Shown here: positions 8,538 to 17,542 of the stretch, in pieces
Position numbering within the stretch: the first letter of the stretch is position 1
How the letters are laid out: each line of letters opens with the position of its first letter
Assembly: GCF_021341665.1 (NCBI RefSeq)
Contig: NZ_JAJTTH010000001.1
Span: 682,001 to 746,000 of the forward strand
Length of the DNA stretch: 64,000 nt
Direction: 5' to 3'
Source: Pseudomonas sp. Au-Pse12
GTDB lineage: Bacteria > Pseudomonadota > Gammaproteobacteria > Pseudomonadales > Pseudomonadaceae
Translations under genes and position numbers: made by a program
Notes under the pieces: generated by a model
The model's database searches: none
What the model saw: the letters and a program-made list of their open reading frames with translations, nothing else
What the model was told of the DNA's origin: nothing

Positions 8538-11500
8538 GTGATCACTACAACCTCAGACCAGAATGGTGTACTGACCCGGCTGCGGCGCTATCAGAACCTG
8601 TTGGTCACCGGCGGTGGCATCGTCATCACGGTGCTGGTGCTGGCAGCTGGCGTACTGGAAGTGGTTGCCTCGGTCAGGGCCTATATCGCCCGGAGCCATG
8701 AAGAGGTATCCATCGATGTGCGCCGAATCATGGATTTCAGCGCCCGAGCCACCGCGACACTGCGCAACAACGTACAGAACATGGAACTCGCCTGGGAGCA
8801 TGCCGGCGCGCCAGACAACCTGCGGCTTCAGGCGTACGCCGCCGGCGGCAACCTGCTGCGGATCAACGCTGCGTCTGCTCCGCTGTCGCTACTGGTGCTG
8901 GGCAGCAAGCCCGAGGATCGAGCAACCGAGGCCTGGCGCTATATTCGCCTGGCCGAGCAGATGGCCCCGGCCACCGCGGTGATCGCCGCGCGAAACGCCG
9001 GGGACCTGAGCGTCTATCTCTACAACCCTGAACGCAGCCTGCTCATCCTCGCGGTAGCACCCTGGCCTGGAGCAAGGTGGCAGGAGCGAATTGCCGCGAA
9101 CCGTGACAGCCTGTTCCAGGCCTTGACCCACCAGGGCGACCGAGCCCTGCTCACCCCGGACACCCGCGAGCAGAAGGCCGCGACAGGGCTGCCGGTGTTC
9201 CAGTGGCTGGCGCCCTACGACAGCCCACTGACCGGCGCCCCGGCGATCCGGGTGGCAACGACCTTGACCGGACGCAACCTGGAGCGCTTTGGCACCCTGG
9301 TGTTTGAGCTGCCCCTGGCCAGCTTCGCCCAGGAACTGCCGCAAACCGGTCTGCAAGGCACCTGCATGATACTGGGGCCCGATGGATCGCTGATCCTGTC
9401 CTGCCAAAGGGACGGCGCCGCACCGGCCCTGCAAGCAGCCCGCGAGGCATTGATCGCGGGCCTGGGACGCAGCCACCAGAGCACCTATCTGCAAAGCCAT
9501 GTGCTCAGTGGCTGGCCACTGGGGACGACCTCATGGACATTGGTCTACGCCCAGTCATGGCAGGAAATCGCCAAGGCGGTCGCGCCGCAGATCGCGCTCT
9601 CGGCCCTGACCTCGGCGCTGATCATCCTCGCGACCTGGGGGGTGTTGCTGCTGGTCAAGTGGCGCTTGCTGGCGCCGGCGGTGGAACAGTCGCGACGGGT
9701 TTTTGAAAACGAGCAACTCAGCCGGACCCTGGTCGAAACAGCGCCGGTAGGGTTGGGCTTGATCGCCGTCGACAACGAGCGCCCATTGCTGCGCAGCCCG
9801 GCAATGATCGAACTGGCCCGGCAGATCTCGCGCCCCGGAACCAGCCTCTCCGCGCTGTTCGCCCGGCACTTCAAACAACACCAGACGCCATCGGATACGC
9901 CGCCCGGGCACATCCTGCGCCAGGAGGAGCTGGGGGTTTCCACCCTCGACGGCCAGCACATCGATCTGTCGGTCAGCATGGCCCAGGCCCGCTATCAGGA
10001 CCGGGATGTGCTGGTAACGGCATTCACCGACGTCACCGCAAAGAAACGCCTTGAGCAGCAACTGCGCGAGGCACGTCAGGCGGCGGACCTGGCCAACGCG
10101 GCAAAGTCGGGGTTCCTGGCTGCCATGAGCCACGAAATCAGGACACCGCTGAATGCCATCCTGGGGAATCTGGAGTTGCTCGCGCACTCGCCACTGAGCC
10201 AGCGTCAGCGCGACCGCCTCAAGACCATCCAGGGGACGTCCGATGCTTTGCTGGCGATCATCAGCGATGTGCTGGACTTTTCCAGGATCGAAGCGGGCGA
10301 GTTGCGCCTGGAGGACCTGGAGTTTGATGTCCTGGAAGTCGCGGCCCGCGCGCTGATCATGTTCGCGCCGGTGGCCCGGGCCAAGGGTCTGGGCTTGGCC
10401 GGCGAGTTGGGGGAGGGCGCTTCGCTGCCAATGCGTGGTGATCCAACACGTATTGGCCAGGTGATTCACAACCTGCTGTCCAACGCCATCAAGTTCACCG
10501 ACAAGGGGCAGGTGCTGCTGCGCCTGGGCCTGGATGAAACCACCCGTGCGGTGACCATAGAGGTCGAAGACAGCGGGATCGGCATGACCGCCGAGCAGCA
10601 GGCGCGACTGTTCACCGCCTTCAGCCAGGCCGACGCCAGCATCAACCGACGTTTCGGCGGCACCGGATTGGGGCTGGCGCTGTGCTCGCGCCTGACCCAG
10701 GCCATGGGCGGCAGCCTGGTGGTGCAAAGCGAAGCCGGCCACGGCAGTCGATTTACCCTGCGCTTGCCACTGGGCGCGGCGACCGGCCAACCGGACCGGC
10801 CGCAGTTTGCGCAGCAACCGGTACTGCTGGTGGCGGCCGCCGCAAACTGGCGCGATTACCTGACCGCGGCCTTGCAGGGATGGGGCTTGCAGATCCGAGC
10901 CTATGGGCATCCGGCGCAACTGCAGGCACAGCAACTGGAAGACGCCGCCGCACTGATTCTCTGGGGCTCTCGGCAGACCTGGCATCCCGATGACGAAAAC
11001 CGCCTGGTGGAAGAATCCTCGTGGGTCATCGACTGCAATGAAGACGGACCGGCGGAGCCACTGGCCGCCGGTCGCGTGATCAGTGCTTCGGTCTTCGGCC
11101 TGCAAGGCCTGGCCGCGGCCCTGCGCTACAGCTTGCAGGGCAGGGCGTTGGCGAAATCCGAACCCGGCCTGTCCACCCTGGCCAAACCGCTGCGGGTACT
11201 GGTGGCCGAAGACAATGAGGTCAACCGCCGGCTGTTCGAGGAGCAACTCAAGTTGCTGGGATGCCTCGCTACCACGGTTGACAGTGGCGCACAGGCGCTG
11301 GCCTGCCTGGAGCAGGAGCCTTTCGATATTCTGCTGACGGATCTGTCGATGCCGGGCATGGACGGTTATGAACTGGCCCAGCGGGTTCGCCAGGGCTGGC
11401 CTGACTTGCCGGTGCTGGCCGCCACCGCGCATGTCACTCCACCGCAGCGCGCGCGCTGCGAAGAGGCCGGGATGGCCCGTGTGCTGAGCAAGCCGCTGTC

Positions 11501-11984
11501 GCTGGCGGACCTGGGCCAGGCCCTGGCCGAAGCGACCGGCACCGAGTGGGGAGGCCAGGTCCGGGCGGGCGAGGGGCTGTTGGCCGACAATGCGCTTCCT
11601 GAAGACATACAACGCGTGTTCCGTGAATCCTGCCGGACTTCGCTGACCACCCTGCGCCAGGCGCGGGACGCGGGCAATGTCGAGGCGATTCTGGCGGAAC
11701 TGCACTCACTGCGCGGCGCCCTGGGTGTGTTCAATATGCAACACCTGGCCGAGCAGTGCGTGAACCTGGAGCAGGACGTGAGGGCCAGAGGTCTGGACGC
11801 TTGCAACGAAGGCGTGGAGCCGCTGTGTGACGCGTTGCTGGCCTGCGTGATCACGGCGCCCGAGTCGACGAACGAACTCCTGGAACGGATCCTCCAACTG
11901 GCGCAAAGCGCGGATCCCGAAGCCGCGGTGACGCAGATCGCCATGCTTGCGCGCCAGGCCCAACACCTCCAGCGCAATGCTTGA
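8538..11984 (+). CDS. Second unorthodox hybrid sensor histidine kinase (BvgS/RocS-like)
   Basis: 1148 aa from the GTG at 8538, which follows a G-rich ribosome-binding site (GGGGGG); an ATG frame from 8484 is the alternative. Same architecture as the upstream kinase but with a much larger periplasmic sensor (~45-365) between two transmembrane helices. Phosphorelay residues are intact: H532 (AAMSHEIRTPLN), ATPase boxes (HNLLSNAIKF, DSGIGM, GGTGLGLAL), D935 (LLTDLSMPG), and Hpt H1056 (LHSLRG). The cytoplasmic halves of the two kinases are strikingly alike while their periplasmic domains differ, so the pair probably reads two signals into one output. The last ~70 residues past the Hpt domain are extra. 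It is 300 bp upstream of the pilin gene. Confidence 0.9.
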   Translation: MITTTSDQNGVLTRLRRYQNLLVTGGGIVITVLVLAAGVLEVVASVRAYIARSHEEVSIDVRRIMDFSARATATLRNNVQNMELAWEHAGAPDNLRLQAYAAGGNLLRINAASAPLSLLVLGSKPEDRATEAWRYIRLAEQMAPATAVIAARNAGDLSVYLYNPERSLLILAVAPWPGARWQERIAANRDSLFQALTHQGDRALLTPDTREQKAATGLPVFQWLAPYDSPLTGAPAIRVATTLTGRNLERFGTLVFELPLASFAQELPQTGLQGTCMILGPDGSLILSCQRDGAAPALQAAREALIAGLGRSHQSTYLQSHVLSGWPLGTTSWTLVYAQSWQEIAKAVAPQIALSALTSALIILATWGVLLLVKWRLLAPAVEQSRRVFENEQLSRTLVETAPVGLGLIAVDNERPLLRSPAMIELARQISRPGTSLSALFARHFKQHQTPSDTPPGHILRQEELGVSTLDGQHIDLSVSMAQARYQDRDVLVTAFTDVTAKKRLEQQLREARQAADLANAAKSGFLAAMSHEIRTPLNAILGNLELLAHSPLSQRQRDRLKTIQGTSDALLAIISDVLDFSRIEAGELRLEDLEFDVLEVAARALIMFAPVARAKGLGLAGELGEGASLPMRGDPTRIGQVIHNLLSNAIKFTDKGQVLLRLGLDETTRAVTIEVEDSGIGMTAEQQARLFTAFSQADASINRRFGGTGLGLALCSRLTQAMGGSLVVQSEAGHGSRFTLRLPLGAATGQPDRPQFAQQPVLLVAAAANWRDYLTAALQGWGLQIRAYGHPAQLQAQQLEDAAALILWGSRQTWHPDDENRLVEESSWVIDCNEDGPAEPLAAGRVISASVFGLQGLAAALRYSLQGRALAKSEPGLSTLAKPLRVLVAEDNEVNRRLFEEQLKLLGCLATTVDSGAQALACLEQEPFDILLTDLSMPGMDGYELAQRVRQGWPDLPVLAATAHVTPPQRARCEEAGMARVLSKPLSLADLGQALAEATGTEWGGQVRAGEGLLADNALPEDIQRVFRESCRTSLTTLRQARDAGNVEAILAELHSLRGALGVFNMQHLAEQCVNLEQDVRARGLDACNEGVEPLCDALLACVITAPESTNELLERILQLAQSADPEAAVTQIAMLARQAQHLQRNA

Positions 11985-12230
11985 CTGTCGCAACACCGCG
12001 CAGCCACGCATTGCCGTAGGCCGGCCCGACACACGTTGTTGTTCTCGGAAATATTTCGGCCACTCGTATAAAAAATGATCTGGATCAATAAAACTTTTAG
12101 CCCGCCAACTTTCCCCTCTCGCCAGTTCAACTTCCGGACTGGTCCTACATTAATTTTCGCTGTTTTTCCTTAGCATTCTTCCGTGCCGGAAACGGCTATT
12201 AAACAGATATGCAAAGGCCCGTGGAGTGGT

Positions 12231-12261
12231 TTGTTTTCCATCGGCAAACGGTATCTATACT
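12231..12261 (+). promoter_or_regulatory. Candidate promoter of the fimbrial operon
   Basis: TTGTTT (12231-12236) and TATACT (12256-12261) are separated by 19 bp, slightly longer than optimal, just upstream of the pilin ATG at 12285. The 300-bp region between kinase and pilin (11985-12284) holds no gene. The suboptimal spacing fits a promoter that needs an activator such as the LuxR-type regulators. Confidence 0.4.
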
Positions 12262-12284
12262 CCATTAAACGCAGACACTAATAC

Positions 12285-12857
12285 ATGAAAAAGCTCATTC
12301 TAAGCATTGCAGTTATTTCGGCAATGGGGCTCTCGGCCACCTCCAATGCCGCTCCCACTGTTGGCGCTTCTGGCACCATCACCTTTAACGGCATCATCAA
12401 CACCGATAGTTGCGTAGTGCACAGCGACGGCCCCGGCAGTTCGGGTGGCAACCTGACTTACAACCTGGGCACGGTGTCTTCCAGCTCCCTGGGTTCGGAA
12501 GACCAGCCAAACGTGAGCACGACCAACGTGACGGCGCTGCCAACCGATCTGAACCTGGTGATCGAGTGCGCCACGACACCGACTTCGGTTGACCTGAAGC
12601 TGACCCCGACGCAGACATCCGGCAAAGGTATTGCCGTGACAGGTGGCGCGCAAAACGTGCAGATCATGCTGACCAAGGCCGACAACAGCATCATCGACTT
12701 CACCTCGGGCAGCTCGACCTTGAATGGCTTGGTCAGCGGCGGTAACAGCAGCATGAACCTCAAGGCCTACTACACCCGCAAGGCAGGCAAGGCGGTGGCT
12801 GATGTCACTGCCGGCCAGGCCAACGCCACCGTGGCCTACACCCTGTCCTACAACTAA
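12285..12857 (+). CDS. Major fimbrial subunit (chaperone-usher pilin)
   Basis: 190 aa with Sec signal peptide (MKKLILSIAVISAMGLSATSNA|APTVG). The mature part has the type 1/Cup pilin plan: N-terminal donor strand, GTITFNGIINTDSC (Ig-like strand A with the first cysteine, C43), a second cysteine C95 (LVIECATTP) for the conserved disulfide, Gly/Ser/Thr-rich beta strands, and the C-terminal signature VAYTLSYN recognised by the chaperone. It would be secreted, folded on the periplasmic chaperone encoded next, and polymerised through the usher. It is the first gene of a pilin-chaperone-usher cluster directly behind two hybrid kinases. No strong ribosome-binding site is seen. Confidence 0.9.
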   Translation: MKKLILSIAVISAMGLSATSNAAPTVGASGTITFNGIINTDSCVVHSDGPGSSGGNLTYNLGTVSSSSLGSEDQPNVSTTNVTALPTDLNLVIECATTPTSVDLKLTPTQTSGKGIAVTGGAQNVQIMLTKADNSIIDFTSGSSTLNGLVSGGNSSMNLKAYYTRKAGKAVADVTAGQANATVAYTLSYN

Positions 12858-12869
12858 GCCCTCGGCTTG

Positions 12870-12901
12870 CCTCAAGCAGGGGTGCAATAACCTGCTTGAG
12901 G
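12870..12901 (+). terminator. Perfect 11-bp hairpin between pilin and chaperone genes
   Basis: CCTCAAGCAGG (12870-12880) and CCTGCTTGAGG (12891-12901) form a perfect stem with a 10-nt loop, 12 bp after the pilin stop. There is no T-run and the chaperone ribosome-binding site (GGAGG at 12911) lies just downstream. It is more likely a leaky attenuator or 3'-end stabiliser that keeps pilin mRNA in excess over chaperone and usher than a full terminator. Confidence 0.65.
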
Positions 12902-12923
12902 TCTTCCTCCGGAGGATTGCGTT

Positions 12924-13685
12924 TTGATAAGCCTCACTATCCGCAACTTCATGACCCGGGTCATGTTGCTGACGGCGTGCTTGATTTTCAGCCTGTCCAG
13001 CCAAGCCGCCATTTCACTCAGCGGCACTCGCCTGGTGTTTGATGGCAAGAACAAGGAAGCTTCCATCATTGTTCGCAATGCAACTTCGAAAGTTCTGGTC
13101 CAGTCCTGGATCGAGAGTGATACACCTGACGATACCGGTGAACTTCCATTCGCTGTAACACCGCCATTGGCGAAGATGCAGCCCAATGCACAACAACTGT
13201 TACGCGTGCTCTACGCGGGCAACAGCAAGTTGCCAACCAACACAGAAACCGTCTTGTGGCTCAATGTTCAGGAAGTTCCGGAACAAGTGTCCGGCGACAA
13301 CACGCTGCAATTGGCGATCCGTCAACGAATCAAGTTGTTCTATCGCCCCGCGGGCATCACCGGAACAGCCGCCGATGCGGTAACCGGCCTGACATGGCAA
13401 CTGGTCCAGCAGGCAGGGAAAGCAACGCTGAAAGTGGTCAACTCAAGTGCCTTTCATGTGCCGATCAATACCGTGGACCTGAACGCCGGGGCTCAACAGG
13501 AAAAGCTTTCGACGCCGTTCATGATCGCACCGGGTGAAACCCGCTACTTGCCGCTAAAGAATGGCACGCCCCCAACCCAGGCGCGCTTGAGCTTTCAGGC
13601 CGTGAATGATTACGGCGGCGTGGAAACCTTCAACGCCCAGCTCGTCAATGGCGCCCCCGCTCAAGCCACACGCGCCGCGCTTTAA
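12924..13685 (+). CDS. Periplasmic fimbrial chaperone (PapD/FimC family)
   Basis: 253 aa. A TTG start at 12924 is supported by GGAGG 8 nt upstream; an in-frame ATG at 12951 would shorten the signal peptide. The mature protein begins ISLSGTRLVFDGKNKEASIIVRN, the first strands of the chaperone Ig domain with the subunit-anchoring Arg. It continues with LVQSWIESD, TPPLAKMQPNAQQLLRVLY and ETVLWLNVQEVPE, all hallmark PapD-fold segments, and IRQRIKLFYRP at the end of domain 1. It caps pilin subunits by donor-strand complementation and delivers them to the usher encoded downstream. Confidence 0.92.
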   Translation: MISLTIRNFMTRVMLLTACLIFSLSSQAAISLSGTRLVFDGKNKEASIIVRNATSKVLVQSWIESDTPDDTGELPFAVTPPLAKMQPNAQQLLRVLYAGNSKLPTNTETVLWLNVQEVPEQVSGDNTLQLAIRQRIKLFYRPAGITGTAADAVTGLTWQLVQQAGKATLKVVNSSAFHVPINTVDLNAGAQQEKLSTPFMIAPGETRYLPLKNGTPPTQARLSFQAVNDYGGVETFNAQLVNGAPAQATRAAL

Positions 13686-13799
13686 CCACGGACCCGAGAT
13701 TCCCCCAGGTTCTTTCATGCAGGCGTTCAGAGCCGGCCGTTGATATCCGGGCTAGTGGTTGCATGTTCCTTTTCTTGAACAGACTCCCTCGTGACTATC

Positions 13800-16517
13800 A
13801 TGTCGACACCTAGCTCGATGTTCACCTCGCACACGCCCGTTTTTGGGTATCGCGCCAGTATCCTGAGCCTGTTGCTGTCGAGCGTGTGCCTGTTTTTCTA
13901 CAGCGACACCCTGGCGGCGGACAGCCCGGCGAACGGCACGCCCAGCCTCGGCACGCAGCAGGTGGCCAAAGCTGACGCCGTGGCCCCCACCCACGCCGAA
14001 AGCAGCGATATCAGAGGCTACAACGTTGCGTTCCTGTACGGCGTGGGGCAATCCGTGGATGTCAAAACGCTGTTGATGAACAGCGATGTGCTGCCAGGTA
14101 TCTATCGGGTCGACATCTACGCCAACAACACCCTGGTCGGCCGCCAGGATGTAACCTTTTCGGAAAACCCCAAATCCGGCGAAGTCGAGGCCTGTTTCAG
14201 CGAAGAACTGCTCAAGCTAGTCGGCATCGACACCGGCGCGCTGCGCCATGAAGACAAGCTCAAGGGCGACCCCCTCTGCTACCGTCTGGCGGACCTGATC
14301 GATCAAGCCAGCGCGGTCTACGAGGCCCCGCGCCTGCGCTTGAACCTGAGCGTGCCGCAAGCCGCGATGACTCGTGAACGCCGCGGCTACATCGATCCGT
14401 CCGTGTGGGATTCCGGTGTCGCCTTGGGGTTTGTCAATTACAACCTCAACAGTCGCTACGACTACAGCGCCCGCGATGAAAACCGCCAATCCACCAACCT
14501 CGGCCTGCGCATGGGGCTCAACCTGGGTGACTGGCATCTGCGCAACAACTCCTATCAGACTTCCGGGACCGGACAACCTTCGAAGTTTCAAAGCCAGAAC
14601 ACTTACCTGCAGCGCGATATCACCCCGCTGAAAAGCCAGCTATGGCTGGGGGAGACCTACACCAATTCGCCGTTGTTCGATGGCGTGCGTTTTCGCGGCG
14701 CGCAGATGGCGTCGGACGAGGCCATGCGCCCGGACAGCGAGCAAGGATACGCGCCGGTGATTCGCGGCAGCGCCGAGTCCAATGCCACCGTCGAAGTACG
14801 CCAGAATGGCTACCTGATCTACAGCACCAACGTGGCGCCAGGCCCTTTTGAAATCACCGACCTTGCGCCATCCGGTTCCAACGGCGACCTGGAAGTGACG
14901 GTGATCGAGGCCGATGGACGCCGTCGGGTCATGCGCCAGGCATTTTCCAGCCCACCGTTGATGGTGCGTGAAGGACGCGTGGTGTATGACGCCACGCTGG
15001 GGGAAGTCCAGCAGGGCTCCGGCAGCGGCGAACGCCCGGTCTTCGCCAACGGCTCGATGATGTACGGCTTGACCAGTGACCTGACTCTGGCCAGCGGCCT
15101 GCAGGCCTCGTCCGGATTCCAGGCCTACAGCCTGGGGGCGGGGCTCAATACCAGGATCGGAGCGGTGTCCCTGGACGGTACCCAGTCCAACAGCAGCGTC
15201 GATGGGGCGAGCAAGTCCGGCCAGCGCGTGCGCCTGCGTTACGCAAAGTTCCTCGAAAGCACCAACACCAACGTATCGGTCAACGCCCAGCGCAGCCTCA
15301 GCGAAGACTTCCGCAGCCTCACCGACCATGTCTATGCCAGCAACGCTGCGCAGGAAGGTGCCTGGTACTCGATGCATCCTTCGTCCTCGCGGACGCGCCT
15401 GGATGTCTATCTGGCGCAGAACCTGGGCAAGGACAACCGCTTCGGCAACCTGTACCTCAGTGGATCGGACGAGCGCTATTGGGACAATTCCAGTTCGCGC
15501 AGTTACTCGGCGGGCTACAGCAATTCCTGGCGCAGCCTCAGCTACAACCTGGGTGTCAGCCATGCGCAGAACGTTAGCTCGCCGGAGTATCGCAACCGGT
15601 ACAGTGACACCACGCTGACACTCTCACTGTCCTTCCCCCTGGGCTCGGGGGAACGCCCACCCCAGGTCTTCATGAACAGCACTCGTCAGCAGGGCGGCGA
15701 CACCAGCCTGCAGACCGGCGTCACCGGCACCTTGCCCAGCGACCGCGACGTGAACTATTCGGTGGTTGGTGGCCGGGGCACGGACGGCACGGGCAGTGGT
15801 TCGGCCTCCATCGGCACCAGCACTGCCTTCGGCAACATGAGCGCCGGCTACAGCTACGGCAACCAGCACCACTCGGGTTCGCTACAGGCCAATGGTTCGG
15901 TTGTTGCGCATGCCGGAGGCGTCAACATGGGCCAGCCCCTGAGCGAAACGTTTGCCATGGTCAAGGTCGAACCAAGCATGGCGGGTGTGCCGGTGTCGAG
16001 CTACTCCGGGGTGAAGACCGGCTCCAACGGCTATGCGGTGGTGCCCAATGCCACGCCGTATCGCGCAAACTGGCTGGGCCTGAGTGCCGATGGCGTGAAC
16101 TCGGACGTCGAGATCGATACCGCCATGCAGCAAGTGGTGCCGCGCCGTGGCGCTGCGGCACTGGCCACCTTCAAAACCAGCAGCGGTCGCCGGGTCCAGT
16201 TCGAGTTGTTCCGGCCGGACGGCAAGCCGATGCCTTTCGGTGCGACGGTGGATCACAACGATGGTCAGCGCCTGGGTATCGCCGATCCTCGTGGAAGGGT
16301 GCTGGCCTTGCTCAGCGAGGAGCAGGCTTCGGGTGAACTGCTGATTCGCTGGGATACTCAGCAGTGCCGAGTGCGGTACGCCTTGCCAGAGAAGAAAGCA
16401 GGGGAGAATTACCAGAACATTTCGCTGAAGTGCAACGACGTCACACCAGCGCCCGACAAGCCAGCGCCTGCACCGAACAAGGGCAGGGGGGCTGCAGCTG
16501 TCGTTGCCTCCTCATGA
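13800..16517 (+). CDS. Outer-membrane fimbrial usher (PapC/FimD family)
   Basis: 905 aa from the ATG at 13800 (a GTG at 13791 is in frame). The signal region is long and hydrophobic (ILSLLLSSVCLFFYSDTLAA). Domains: N-terminal periplasmic domain (YNVAFLYGVGQSVDVKTLL, LPGIYRVDIYANNTLVGRQDV), 24-strand beta barrel with the plug domain inserted (YAPVIRGSAESNATVEVRQNG; PGPFEITDL), and C-terminal domains with a cysteine pair (QQCRVRY...ISLKC). The C-terminus carries a Pro/Ala-rich tail. It forms the secretion pore for the fimbria. No tip-adhesin gene follows, unlike standard cup operons; the cluster ends at a hairpin. Confidence 0.93.
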   Translation: MSTPSSMFTSHTPVFGYRASILSLLLSSVCLFFYSDTLAADSPANGTPSLGTQQVAKADAVAPTHAESSDIRGYNVAFLYGVGQSVDVKTLLMNSDVLPGIYRVDIYANNTLVGRQDVTFSENPKSGEVEACFSEELLKLVGIDTGALRHEDKLKGDPLCYRLADLIDQASAVYEAPRLRLNLSVPQAAMTRERRGYIDPSVWDSGVALGFVNYNLNSRYDYSARDENRQSTNLGLRMGLNLGDWHLRNNSYQTSGTGQPSKFQSQNTYLQRDITPLKSQLWLGETYTNSPLFDGVRFRGAQMASDEAMRPDSEQGYAPVIRGSAESNATVEVRQNGYLIYSTNVAPGPFEITDLAPSGSNGDLEVTVIEADGRRRVMRQAFSSPPLMVREGRVVYDATLGEVQQGSGSGERPVFANGSMMYGLTSDLTLASGLQASSGFQAYSLGAGLNTRIGAVSLDGTQSNSSVDGASKSGQRVRLRYAKFLESTNTNVSVNAQRSLSEDFRSLTDHVYASNAAQEGAWYSMHPSSSRTRLDVYLAQNLGKDNRFGNLYLSGSDERYWDNSSSRSYSAGYSNSWRSLSYNLGVSHAQNVSSPEYRNRYSDTTLTLSLSFPLGSGERPPQVFMNSTRQQGGDTSLQTGVTGTLPSDRDVNYSVVGGRGTDGTGSGSASIGTSTAFGNMSAGYSYGNQHHSGSLQANGSVVAHAGGVNMGQPLSETFAMVKVEPSMAGVPVSSYSGVKTGSNGYAVVPNATPYRANWLGLSADGVNSDVEIDTAMQQVVPRRGAAALATFKTSSGRRVQFELFRPDGKPMPFGATVDHNDGQRLGIADPRGRVLALLSEEQASGELLIRWDTQQCRVRYALPEKKAGENYQNISLKCNDVTPAPDKPAPAPNKGRGAAAVVASS

Positions 16518-16556
16518 TCATTGCCTATCCCTGAAAGCCCCGCAGACGCCAATCGC

Positions 16557-16579
16557 GCACCGCCTCTCAAGGGCGGTGC
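16557..16579. terminator. Terminator-like hairpin after the usher gene
   Basis: GCACCGCC (16557-16564) pairs perfectly with GGCGGTGC (16572-16579) over a 7-nt loop, between the usher stop and the convergent small pilin-like gene. No T-run is seen. Confidence 0.5.
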
Positions 16580-16600
16580 CGTCCATAGCCATGTGGATGA

Positions 16601-16945
16601 TCAGAAGTAACTCAGGGTGACTCGGTAAGCGCGTTGCGAATCATCATTCTGACTGAGAGCAATGCCTTTTCCTGTAGGACTTAAAGAACGCCAGACGACC
16701 ACGTCGTGATCCATTCTGGCAGTGACCAGCGAAGTCATTTCGCTGCGCTCACATTGGACCGACAGGGAGGAGGGGGAGGATGCATGAACGGGGGAGTTGA
16801 GAGGCTGACATTGAGCTGCTTCAACGATTGCTCCACGGAATTGAATCTCTCCTTTGGTGATGGTTTCCGCGCTGGCTCGACTTAGTGAAAGAGGGCCGAT
16901 GAGCAATGCAAGTAACACCATTAGACCGCGTTGGGTGGCATTCAT
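16601..16945 (-). CDS. Small secreted pilin-like protein
   Basis: 114 aa, ATG at 16945. Signal peptide MNATQRGLMVLLALLIGPLS...ASA|ETITK. The mature protein starts ITKGEIQFRGAIVEAAQC, which matches the pilin strand-A pattern (compare GTITFNGIINTDSC in the major subunit), has a second cysteine C65 and ends YRVTLSYF, the chaperone-recognition motif. It is only ~88 residues when mature, much shorter than a normal pilin domain, so it could be a terminator or anchor subunit, or a shrunken pilin. It faces the usher gene on the opposite strand, so it is expressed separately. Confidence 0.65.
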   Translation of the reverse strand: MNATQRGLMVLLALLIGPLSLSRASAETITKGEIQFRGAIVEAAQCQPLNSPVHASSPSSLSVQCERSEMTSLVTARMDHDVVVWRSLSPTGKGIALSQNDDSQRAYRVTLSYF

Positions 16946-17131
16946 GGGTTTCTCCTGCTGAGTACTGGACCGAGAACCGGACCAGGCTACTGCTATCTAT
17001 TTCAACGGCACCTTTTGAATAAACTTTAGGGTTGCTCATTGAATTTAGTTGGCAATTTCAACGGAGAACACATGTTGCTTGGTTAATTAGAGATCAACCT
17101 CTTTTATTTAACGATATGTGGCGAGTCTTAC

Positions 17132-17542
17132 TCAGTGCGAATATCGAACAGTGTCTCGCAAAGGAGCAGATCCACCTATCTGCGGTATTAACAATTGCAA
17201 CTCGGCAAGATCTGGAAAAGGGGCATGACAGATCTTGACCTTGCCGCAACGAATGACGGAGCCGGGGACCAGTTGATCACTACTGTAGATCAATGCTGCC
17301 AGTATTTGCGGGTTATCAAGGCAATATGCCAAGGGGTCGAAGCTGTCATGCTGGCTGAACTTTTCATTGATGATCAGTGCATCAAAAGGGTCGTCGGCGT
17401 ACTCCACCAAACGCAGCAACTCCATCACGGACTGCACCGGCGCGATCCGGTGAAAGCCCAGTTGGTTCAATGTCCTTTCAATTCGCAAACGGAAAAAATG
17501 CTGTTCATCAGCGATAAGAATTCGTGAAGCCTTATGTATCAT
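17132..17542 (-). CDS. Stand-alone degenerate receiver-domain protein
   Basis: 136 aa, almost exactly one CheY-like receiver (SRILIADEQHFFRLRIERTLNQLGF start; beta-alpha pattern throughout). The acidic cluster is reduced (ADEQ). The phospho-acceptor Asp is replaced by N59 (ALIINEKF, aligned with LITDYVMP of the local regulators) and the conserved Lys is not evident (KICHAPF). It is therefore probably a phosphorylation-independent pseudo-receiver. There is no output domain. It lies just beyond the fimbrial cluster, and its length matches the receiver that is missing from the nearby EAL phosphodiesterase, which suggests the two once formed or still form a RocR/PvrR-like unit (inference). Confidence 0.65.
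   Translation of the reverse strand: MIHKASRILIADEQHFFRLRIERTLNQLGFHRIAPVQSVMELLRLVEYADDPFDALIINEKFSQHDSFDPLAYCLDNPQILAALIYSSDQLVPGSVIRCGKVKICHAPFPDLAELQLLIPQIGGSAPLRDTVRYSH

Noticed and set aside
9555..11705. A 716-codon open frame antisense to the second hybrid kinase
   Set aside because: High-GC shadow of a well-supported kinase gene; its translation is low complexity (Gln/Arg/Gly/His rich) with no domain.
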